Assembly: GCF_028858725.1 (NCBI RefSeq)
Contig: NC_084769.1
Location: 13,455,501-13,519,500, forward strand
Length of the DNA stretch: 64,000 nucleotides
Reading direction: 5' to 3'
Origin: Colius striatus
Taxonomy: Eukaryota; Chordata; Aves; Coliiformes; Coliidae
The notes beneath the pieces were generated by a model that saw only the letters and a program-made list of their open reading frames with translations, was not told the origin of the DNA and made no database searches. Position numbers and translations under genes: made by a program. Shown piece by piece: positions 23,254-33,300 of this stretch. How positions within the stretch are numbered: position 1 is the first letter of the stretch; each line of letters starts with the position of its first letter.

Positions 23254-24912
23254 TACACTCAGAGGTGACAGAAAAGGAATCATGCTGATTCTTTTTCTTA
23301 AAGCATATGCAGTGCTTGAGTGACCATCCCAGTAAGTCTTCCCAAGTCTCTGCAGCTCATCTGAGATCCTCGCAGTTCATCCAGATAGGCTGTAACTCTA
23401 CAGCCCATGCATCAGGAAAGAACTGGAGAAACCCCTGAATAACTATGACTAATGCCATAATGAGCTAATGGCAGCTTTGGGGAGCTCTTCCCCACAGTAT
23501 AGTGTTCAACCTTGATCCGCTACCTAAGTTTATTTTGGGCTTCATGAACACAAAATTGCTTATGTGATGTAGAAGCTCCTGTTAGACTTTTCAGAAGCAA
23601 TTCCGATGTTTGTGCTGGAATTCATAAAGGTATAGACATGCTTTGCTTCCTTTGCATTTGGTGGGGGTCTTAATTACTTCTACCAGTCTGAGCTTTTACT
23701 CAGCCATCTCTTCAGTGTTATAATGTTCTGACACCCACATTCCTTCAGCCCCTTGGCTAATGGAAATGCCTTTTTTTTCTTTTTCCCCAGAAGAGAAAGG
23801 GAATAGAATATGTGATTGTGTCTAAGTCACTTCAGTGCAAAGTCTACTAGGTCGACTCTAACTTCTGAGAAGCTAATGTAAACCTCTTGACTCCCCAGCA
23901 AAGCAGATGAAGGACATACATGTTTTCTACTTGGTGTTCAGCTAAAGGGATTGCAATGACCAGTGAAGCAGCATAAAGACCTTCTGGGGCAACATCTTAA
24001 ACTGAAAATGCAGACATGAATTATTGAAGGTTTTGTGTCTGGGTTTCTTTTTGGAGGTTTTTTTTGGGGGGGGGGTGGTGTTTTTTGTTTGTTTGTTTTA
24101 AATCAAAAGGACTTCAATACTCAAAAGTATGATTCCCTTTTATACCAGCTGTCACAGTACTTTTGTGCTCAGGCACAAATGCCCACAGGAAAAGATACTT
24201 AATTTTAAAATACTTTTTCACACAAAAGTATCTTGAGGTCCCTTCATAGCATTACCTCGAGCAGATAAATCCATTAAACAAAACACTCAGTCAATCCCTT
24301 TTGATCATATGAGCAAAGCATTTTGCTGTGGCCAATTGAGCAAGCATCTAAAAAGAGAGATGAAGAGCCATCAGCACAGCAGACGGGAAGAAATTACTTT
24401 CATCTAGGAAGGAGAGCAAAAGGAAGTTTGGGTGAAAAACCTGTGGTGGAGATTTCTTCACTGAGAGGGATGAGGGAAAGAGGAAGAGCAGATGCTCACC
24501 GATCTCACCCCAGGGGGGAGCAGAAGAGGATTTGGTCTGTATGATGTGGTGGATTCTGAAGATCGGGAGAGGATATTTGATGCTGTAATGCAACCTGGGG
24601 AAAAAAAAAACCCAGAAAAGGCCTGAGATTTCATTCAGGAGAGGTAGATGAAGAACAAAGATGTCTTTTTTTTTTCCTTCATCACATTTGGCTAATAAAG
24701 GGATGGGAGGGACAGGAAGATTTAGAAGATAGAGCTGCTGGCAGAGTCTCTGTAAAATTAGTTAGCGTATCTCAATTTTCTACATTCAGCAACAGGCTAG
24801 AAAAGAAAATAAGAGGATTCTTTTAAAGTAATTTTCCCTCCAACATATTTACCTTCTAGAAATGGGATTGTTTGTTTCCTGCAGTGTGGTCATTTAATCT
24901 TATGTTTGACTT
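23254..24912. other. Intergenic DNA, no gene seen
   Basis: Unique sequence with a T/G homopolymer stretch at about 24051-24100. No supported exon. Confidence 0.4.
24051..24100. repeat. Low-complexity T/G tract
   Basis: A T run is followed by ten or more G, then GGTGG and GTTT repeats. Such tracts are unstable and often mis-assembled. Confidence 0.8.
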
Positions 24913-25372
24913 CACAGAATCACAGACTCTTAAGGGTTTGAATGGACCTCGAAAGACCATCCAGTCCAACCCCCCTGCCACAGAAGGACCACCTAGAGGA
25001 ATTAGGAACACAGGAACGCATCCAGGTGCATTTTGAATGTCTCCAGAGAAGGAGACTCCTCAATCCATCTAGGCAGCCCGTTCCAGTGCTCCTTCACCTG
25101 AACAGGGAAGTTTTTCCTTATGTTTCTTTTGGAACCTCTTATGTTCCAGTTTATACACATTGCCCCTTGTCCTATCATTGGCCATCACTGAGAACAGCCT
25201 GGCTCCATCCTCCTGACTCCCTTTACATATTTGTAAACATTAATGAGGTCACCCCTCACTCTCCTCCAAGCTGAAGAGCCCCAGCTTCCTCAGCCTTTCA
25301 TCATAAGGGAGATGCTCCACTCCATCATCTTTGTGGCCCTGCGCTGGACTCTTTCCAGTAGCTCCCTATCCC
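24913..25372 (-). mobile_element. CR1 retrotransposon fragment
   Basis: Begins with the inverted 3' end CACAGAATCACAGACTC and continues for about 460 bases through AATGAGGTCACCCCTCACTC and CCCTGCGCTGGACTCTTTCC. It is a clear truncated copy. Confidence 0.93.
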
Positions 25373-26428
25373 AATCAGTGCAGCAAACTACCCAAAGTGT
25401 GGAGGGATGTGTACTGTTTAGAGAAGTCCTTGGACATCTCAGCAAACTTTGTCTTGTTTCTCTGTCCAAGAGCTATATATAGACTTTACTCAATCAAGGT
25501 CTGAGCAGCTGCTGGTGCTGCTGCTCAGATGTTGTGTGAGCAGAGGTAAATATTTTTAAGAGCATAAAAAAGCAACAAGATAACTCCAGCCACTTTACTT
25601 TGAAACAACCAGGTGTTTGTCTAGCTGCACAATAATAGAAAAGAGAAACTACCTTAAAGGTATGTTCATTTGTGCTATTTCTCAGCCTGAAAACAACAAA
25701 CCAAAATAAATAATGTTAAGACTCATAGCAGCTCTGTGAAAGTGCTCATGTACCCTTCAGGTTACCTTGCTCCTCATCTCATGACATACCAAGGTGCAAA
25801 CCACCAGTGCTGATGGTTATTCTGCAGCTGACTCCCTGGGGCTCGACCTAGTGATGACCTACAGGTGCTATGACAATATCAATACTCTATAATCATAGCA
25901 GGAGAATAAAAATGTAATCTCACACTGAAAAGACGCTATCTCAGCTGTATACACTGACAGCTACCCTGAGTAAACTGCCCTTTTCTCAGCTGAAATTTCA
26001 CCAGGAAGTTTATGAGTAGGAAGCCTTCTCCTGCAAAACTGTAATATTTTTAATGACTCAGAGTACTTCAGGGTCTGTTTTCATTTCTGCTGGTGGATAG
26101 GCAATAAGACAGGGAACCCTCCTTGTTCCCTTTTGTTCTCCCTCCCTAGACTATCAAATGAGAAAGACTGATGGGTCAGGCCAGTGCTCTGAAAGTTTAG
26201 GAAAATGATGAGTATGAACAGCCTTGCAGGAGAGGATCAGGATCTGTAATTTAAAAAGGTAAAGAAACAGATTTCTCGTTACCGAGTGGGGGAGCTGGGT
26301 TAGGAAACACAGAAGGGTTTGGGATGTGCTGTGGGAGAGTTTAGTTCCCGACAGTGTCCTCTTGTTCCTGCACGTGCTCTGGCAAGTTACTTTGTCTCTC
26401 ACTCCCTGGCATAAAGTTCACATTAGAA
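25373..26428. other. Intergenic DNA, no gene seen
   Basis: Unique sequence upstream of the TFCP2L1 promoter. No exon or repeat recognised. Confidence 0.4.
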
Positions 26429-26655
26429 GCATGGAATCACTTTGGTTGGAAAATGCCTTTAAGATCATCAAGTCCAACCACTAACCTTACACTGTTGCCA
26501 CTAAAGTATTCCCTTAGCACCTCATCTACGCATCTTTTAAATTTCGGTGGGGATGGGGACTCCAGCACCTCCCTGGGCACCCCCTTAGTGACAAAGTTCC
26601 TCCTAATATCCCACCTAAACCTCTTCTGGTGCAACCTGGGGGCATTTCCTCTATT
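26429..26655 (-). mobile_element. CR1 fragment close to the TFCP2L1 CpG island
   Basis: Inverted CR1 3' part with TGGAATCACTTTGGTTGG, AAGATCATCAAGTCCAACCA and CTTCTGGTGCAACCTGGGGG. It ends about 100 bases before the CpG island begins and about 500 bases before the predicted start site. Confidence 0.92.
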
Positions 26656-27031
26656 AACACGGAGCACAGACAGACAATACGGAGGTCAAACAATCAGCTG
26701 CCCTTTACTTTAAAAGAGACTTTAGAGGAACCTGAGCAGCGATTCCATGCTCGGCCTCGCTGCAGCCAGCCGGAGCTGCCGGCACATCCCCGCGGCTAGC
26801 GGGAGGAGGCTCTCAAAAACCGCTTCTGACAAACGTGGGCGATGTGGAGGTGGAAGCCCAGGTGCCAGCACGGCTCGGCCGCTCCTGGGGGTCCCCCGGC
26901 CCGGGGCTGCGCTCCGCCCACGCTGCCCGCGGCGCGGTTCCCGGGCGCATCCCTCTGCCGCACCGCCCACGGCCATCCCCCGGGCTCGGCCCTCCTCCGC
27001 GGGGCTGCCCCGGCCCCCGCGCGCCCGGGCC

Positions 27032-27066
27032 GGGGGGTTGGCGGGGCGGGGCGGGCCGGGGGAGGG
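27032..27066 (+). promoter_or_regulatory. TFCP2L1: GC boxes and predicted G-quadruplex
   Basis: Six G runs of three or more bases (27032-37, 43-46, 48-51, 53-55, 58-62, 64-66) are separated by one to five bases. The GGGGCGGGGC part matches tandem Sp/KLF sites. It lies about 55-90 bases upstream of the TATA-like box. Confidence 0.7.
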
Positions 27067-27119
27067 CTCGGCCGGCCGCGGAGCCCCGGCGCGGCCAACC
27101 CGCGGCCGCGGGGCTGAGC

Positions 27120-27127
27120 CATAAAAG
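27120..27127 (+). promoter_or_regulatory. TFCP2L1: TATA-like box (CATAAAAG)
   Basis: It stands out as the only AT-rich word in this GC-rich stretch. An initiator match TCCAGTTC has its A at 27156, which puts the box at about -36 to -29, close to the usual spacing. No ATG lies between the predicted start and the coding ATG at 27259. Confidence 0.55.
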
Positions 27128-27155
27128 CCGCGGGAGCCGGCGGGGCCGCGGCTCC

Positions 27156-27258
27156 AGTTCGGCCGCAGCCGCGCGGGCCGCTCGGGGTGGGCAGCCCGGC
27201 CTCCCCCTCGTGTCGCCCCGGTTCCCCGTGCCTCCGCTGCCGCCCGCCCGCACCCAAG
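27156..27258 (+). other. TFCP2L1: Predicted 5' UTR of TFCP2L1
   Basis: About 100 GC-rich bases from the predicted initiator to the start codon, without an upstream ATG. The transcription start is inferred from core-promoter motifs and not measured. Confidence 0.5.
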
Positions 27259-27320
27259 ATGCTGTTTTGGCACACGCAGCCGGAGCACTACAACCAGCAC
27301 TCCACCGGCAGCTACCTGCG
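27259..27320 (+). CDS. TFCP2L1: TFCP2L1 coding exon 1
   Basis: Codons 1-20 plus two bases of Arg21. The donor is GCG|GTGAGT, and the exon lies inside the CpG island. Confidence 0.97.
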
Positions 27321-30300
27321 GTGAGTCGGGCCGCCGGGCAGCCTGAGCCCCGGGGGGAAGGGGGTTGGACCGTTCTCCGGCTGAGAGCGGCCGCAGTCGT
27401 GCCCGAGGCTGGGCGCGACCCGAGGGCTCGGTGCCGCACGGGGTCAGAGCTGACAGCCCCTTCGGACAGAGAGAGTTCTCTTTGCTTTAGGTTTTTTTCC
27501 CTATTTGTTTATTTTGAATGTTATTTTAGCGCCCGGTTAGACAGCTCTGCGTTTTTCCTCGTCTTGCTTTTGCCGGGTTCCCTCTCGAGGGCTCAGGGCG
27601 AGCGGTTCAAAGGGAAAAGGTGTGACAGCTCAAAGGCTGTGGGAAACGTCTGTCAGCAGACTAATTTTCTTAGGATGAGCTTTCTTCTTTTTGGGACGAT
27701 GGGTAAAAAGCTTAGAATTTAACTTTCTGAACTTGTCTGAACCAGCTTTTTCCTGCCTTCACACAGTTGCGTTTAATTAAATGTGCCTAATTTAAGCACA
27801 AGGGCTGCTAAACAATAGTCTGTAACATGTGTAGTGCAAACTCGTATTTCCTCCTCCAAAAGACAACAAAGCAGACAACTTTGGGAGTTTCCTTTCTGCT
27901 GAGTGCTTATAAACTGGGGGTTTTTTTCCCTCTGGATATGTAAAGCTGAGATCTCAGCTGGTGTCAATTCCTGCTGAAGAGTGATTTTTGCTAAATTGCA
28001 GCAGTGGAGAAGCTGGCTGTATCTCAAGAGCCTTGCTTTCAAAATGTACCCCCAAATAACCACTGTTGTGAGAACATCGAGTTTGGCTGGTGAAGCACTT
28101 TGAACACAGATAGTACCTCCCTTTCAAGGAGGTGTGTGATCTGAACTATTCCAGCTCCCTATCAGTGTATTTACAAAGCATCTCTCTTTTTGTTGGACTG
28201 AATAACAATTTCCCCTTATCAAATGATAAAACACTGTGAGAGTTTTGCTTTCTGGCAGCTTCTCCACTTTTTTTTTTGCACAGAGCTCTTCACCTCATGC
28301 CTTTATCCCAGTAAATCTAACAATGTGTATGTAGCAGGGTCTTGTTATCTCTTGCTTTGTGCTTACAAACCTGGTCAGTTTAGGACAGTGAGAATGGTAG
28401 TAACAGCATCAGCTTGGTACTTGTGAGTACTGTCTCCACTATAGAGAGCATTTATGGTGCCTGGGTTGTTCTGTTAACTCCATCAAATCTGTGTCAGACT
28501 TGAGCCCACAATTCAAATTCCTCTTAATTGGCCAGAAAACACATTAGGTTATTTTTGCTGGCTAGAGGGATGAAGGATATCTAATCTGGTAGGAAGGCTG
28601 CTAACATGAAGGTAACCTGTTAGTGGTTTAGGAGCAGACTTCAGCTGTAGTGAGTGTCTGCTGTGGTGAGAGTGGTGTTTTTTATCTGGGACAAAAAGCC
28701 CTAAAACCAGTTTTATGGGAGCAATGGCCTCAGATGTTTCAGGGAAGGTCATTTGAATAACCCCCTTGTTTTTTTGTAGGGACCTCTAATTCTGGCCAGG
28801 TCACTCTCTGTGGGAACATGTCAGGACATGTGTTTCTAGAGGGTTTTTTTTCTGCTGAGCTTGTGCCCTTCTCAAGGCTTTCCATGCCTACTTGTAGCAA
28901 GGAAGCTGAAGTAGTACCATCCTTAAGTAGCTTGTAGGAAAAGTTTGTATCAGTTATACTTTGCAGACATCAAAGGCTTTGTGGCTGTGAGATATCTGTG
29001 TAGATTCTGCTTCTGTAAATTCTGTACCTCAGTGGTTAAGACCAGAACTTTATAGCATACAGGTGAAACTTGGGAGAGCTTTAAGACTTCTTCCCCTCAC
29101 CTCCATTTTTTTTCCAATTAAAGGATAGGAACTCTTGTAAAAGCCTGCTCTTCCCAGAACTTGATTTGCAACTGGACTTGGGGTAGTTGAACAAGTATTG
29201 GGATGGCTCATATACCCATAGAAATTCTTTTAAGCCTTGATCTCTTGCCCACATCCTTTGAAGTTCTGAATGCTTTTGATAAGGTGAAATGTTTTGAAGG
29301 GCTTGACCTAAAGCCATGGATACTACTGGCCATTAGTTCAGATGCTGTAGGAATAAAAATGATTACCTTGTGTGTCTTTATCAATGCATTAATATGGAGA
29401 AGCTTTCCAGAAACCATATTGTGGATTCCTCCCTGCTTACACTCTTCAGTGATCAGACAGCTGTTCAGCAAGTGTAGGGGTGTGAAGAGCCTGGTGTGAA
29501 ATAGGATATTTGAGCTTTGACTTCCCCTTGCCTAAATTTCTCAGCTGCTTCAGCTGAATAGGTGTATAAGTCCCTCACCCTTAACTGTTAAACCTGGGAC
29601 AGATTTTATGTGCTATTTTTCTGCACAACTGCAGAAGCTTTCAGGCTTCAGAGTTTGTGACCTGCTCTGATCTGCAGGGCAGCACATGTTGCAATGGTGT
29701 TGTGCAGATGGGTGTGTTAAGAGCAAATGTTGGCATCTGGGGTGAGTGAGATGACTCTGTGCAGCAGTATCAGATCCTACATGTGTGTGGAGCAATGCTG
29801 TCTATTTTAGAAACCTATTGTAGGCATTTCTGTCACTTCATTGCTGTAGTAAATCATCATCACTAAGGAAAAAAACCCCTCTCTCTATGGCTGCAGTTAG
29901 GCAAGAGCTGTGATTATGTCAGTAATGCCAGTAAGCAAATGTGGCTGGATGCCTTCGAGTTGGTGATAATATGGAGGGGGTGGGGTTGGAAGAGAGAACG
30001 GAAACAGGGATGGATGTTTCTTTTCTCATGTCTATATCTGAAATGGCACAGTTTGTGCTCTCTGGCTTTATTTTACCATAAATAGCAGTACCTGTGTTTG
30101 AAGCTTGCTGTAAACTGCTGTACCATTTCACTCATGACCTGGGTAGCCTTCAAGGTTGTGGGTGCTGTGAGTGAGCACAGGGTGGATCATTAACTGAATA
30201 GGCAAGGAAAAGAATTCTTAATGCCCTTTCCGTGGGGAGCTTGCCTGTAGAGACTGGAATGTTTCTCAACAGGTTTTTTTCTTAAAGCTTTTTGTGTATG

Positions 30301-33300
30301 AGATTACTGAAAGGAGCAGAACTGCAGCCTCTATAATGGGAATCTCAAGTCTTCACATACCTGGATGAAATAGAGGAGAAAAAAAGAATCGCTGTTTATT
30401 CTGAACTGTCTCTGTGTTCAATGTAATCCTCCTAATTTGGAAGGAAATGTTTTAAGTAGGCAGGCACAATGACCAGAAAGTTAGTGACATGGGGAAGTTG
30501 TTGTGGTTCTTCAGTCTCAGGCATGATTAGATAAAGGTGCTTATTCCTGACATCTCATTTTGTTCTAATCATTCTGATTGTGCTCTCAGCCTCGCTAATA
30601 CCTGTTCTGCTCAGAGATTAGCGTGGTCTCGGATCAGTGTGACACTAAATGAGCAGGCAGGTCAGCGTGGACATCTTGGAAAGGTGCAAGAACTGGGACT
30701 ATGTGCAGGTCCCAGTGAAGCTGCTCCTGAGTACCTTGGGACCAGATTTATTATAGTGTAATGAGATGTTATGAGTCAGTTATCCCAGCAGTTTATGCTA
30801 TAGTCACCTGAATTTCTGCTTTTTATATCCAAGCTGTGTCTTCTCCTCACCTATGGCTGCTACATGGAGACATTTTGCTAATCTGACATTCAGCTGTCAA
30901 AATAAAGGGACCTTTTTCCCCCCAAAGCTTCCGTCTGAGAACTCAAGAACTCTTAAACAGGTGTGCTTTCACAAGGATAGAGAATATATATTTGTTAATT
31001 TTCTTTCCTCACTGGGGAGAGTGCTGAAATGAAGAGTAAATCTGATTTATGTTTTAAAAACATAAGCTAATTCTCAAAAGTATTCTGTGTTGCTAATGCT
31101 ATGTCCTTTTGCATCTAGTTCTGACATCCTAAAGGTAGAAGTAGCCTTGTTACATGGCACGGGCCAAATTCCATCATAACTCGGTGTTTTTTCAGTGGCT
31201 ATCTCCATTATCTCAGAGGATGAGAATCAAGAGCAGGTTGAAGCTAGGGTATTCCATAAAGTCTTTGTGGCTGAATGTGTGAACTGTGTTGCAGAGATGT
31301 CCTTGCGCTGCCGATCTTCAAGCAGGAGGAACCGCAGCTATCTCCTGAGAATGATGCCAAGCTGCCACCCTTTCAGTATGTCCTCTGCACAGCCACATCA
31401 CCTGCTGTGAAACTGCATGAGGAAACCCTGACCTATCTCAACCAAGGTAGGCTTTGTGCTACACTGAAGGAGGGCGTATTTCCTAGGAACAATTGATGAG
31501 AGAGATTTAATCCCATAGTTATGCCTTACAGGGAGGGCAGTGGGATGGGAAAAAGATGGCTAGAGATGGGGAGGGGTGTGAAGGAAAGAAGGAGTGTTTA
31601 AATTTTCACATTTCTATACCAGATTGGCAACTGATAAAACAATGAAGTACCACTGATGTGACAGTTAAAGCAGTATTATAGCATGCATGGTTTCCTGTGG
31701 CCAGGTCCTGGCTTGACCTCAGATAACTTAAACAGAAGCCTCCTACCTTCATCTTAAAAGGCTAGATTAATTAAGTAGATTGGCAAACTTTGGGTTGGGG
31801 AAAGTTTTTGATATTGAAAGTCCCCAAGTGCTGCTGGAAAGCATTGCCAGAGGGTGAGTTAGCAGATATCCAAGGGCTCTTCAGTGGTCTGGGCTGCGGG
31901 ACGTCACTCCCACTTGGCTGTGTGATGTGGTTCTGCTCAGTCCCTGACTTGACAAGTTGTTGGGATTCAGTGCAGCAAGGTCTTCTGTAACTGACCTCAT
32001 AGGTTGTTTTTTACTACTGGATAAACACATGGTGTTTCTCTAGACTTTTTTCTTTCCCTTTGGCAGAACTTATGCAGACACATCTGTAGCTGGAGTTTGG
32101 CTGTCGCTTTGTAGAACCTCCTGCATGTGGATCCCAGGAGGATCAGACCTTCAGGCACAGATTATGCTAAAACTTACTACACTTACTTTCTGCCAGGTTG
32201 TAAATGTGGGTTTTAGCCTAACATCAACCTGGAGGCTGTCTGCACTGTTGCTTAGATCCTCTCCTGCTTCAGATCACTGTTCCAGCTCTCTGAGCTTTGT
32301 GCATTTTGCATGAAGTTCATTTGTCTGCCCTTCTGCATAGGTTTCTCTCAATACTTGTACAAAGCAAAGCCCTGACCTCCCTTGGACCCTGACCTCAGGT
32401 GCATCTGACTGTTGGATCCTTGTTGCTTAGTGGTAGACCCATGGACTCCTCCCCCTCAAAAAAGATCAGCCAGGTGCTACAGGCTCTCACCAAGGAGCCA
32501 GATGTTTCCTGTTGTATAAGCTGACACTGTGCTGTCTCCCAGGATCAAAAGATGTGTGAGATTTGTTATTCTCTTCCCAGTTAATCCATCCAAATACAGC
32601 AAGACCCTAGGAGGTGATATGGGGCATCTCAAGAGTGAGATGGAGATGAGTCTTCCAGTGAAACACAATTTTGTCCCGTTTCAGAGTAAAAGATTTTTGT
32701 TGTGAGAAGTTGACAGCCACATTATTTTAACATGCATGAGGCAGTGTCTGCTTTTTTTACCTTTGTAGAGCAAAAGTTAGACAGCTCTACACAATACCAT
32801 GAGTTTTAAAAAACTAACTAGAACAGTCTAAACCTTCCTAGGCAAAGTAAGGCTACGACTGGCTTTGCAGATAGACCATGATGTGTTAGGCTTTCTCCTG
32901 CTTACTGTCACAGAGTTGTGCCCTGGCCCATCTTGACACAGTACTGACTTGTTTCATTGGCAGACCACCAGTTCATGGATATCTTTTGCATCTGTCTCTC
33001 TTAAGAGGGAAGGTGAAATGTGTCCTTGCAGAATACACCCTGGAGAGCACGATGCTGGACAGGCTTGGAGGAACAAAGCAGGGATGAGGCTGGCAGGAGT
33101 AGTGTGGCAGTTGAGAAGGGGCTGAGGGAAGAAGTGATCACTCCTTAGTGCTGTTGGTTTGCCACAGTGGATGGAAACAGTACCTTTTCCTAGAGGATCT
33201 TTGGGGTGATTAGTGTTAAAAGGTAGTACGTCTCCTGAGAGCTGAGTGGCTCACTGCTTTCTATTCTTGACAGGAGCGTCACATTTTCTTGCTACCTTCT

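Larger units (their letters stand above)
26750..27480 (+). promoter_or_regulatory. TFCP2L1: CpG-island promoter of TFCP2L1
   Basis: GC content and CpG frequency rise abruptly compared with both flanks. The island covers the upstream region, the 5' UTR, coding exon 1 and the start of intron 1. It contains GC boxes at 27041-27055, a TATA-like CATAAAAG and an initiator match. Several long overlapping frames here (up to 295 codons) are stop-poor because of GC content and are not genes. Confidence 0.9.

Noticed and set aside
26722..27722. Long open frames of 125-295 codons on both strands around the promoter
   Set aside because: They overlap in several frames on both strands and arise from the GC-rich, stop-poor CpG island. 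Only the short exon 1 frame matches a known protein and splices correctly.
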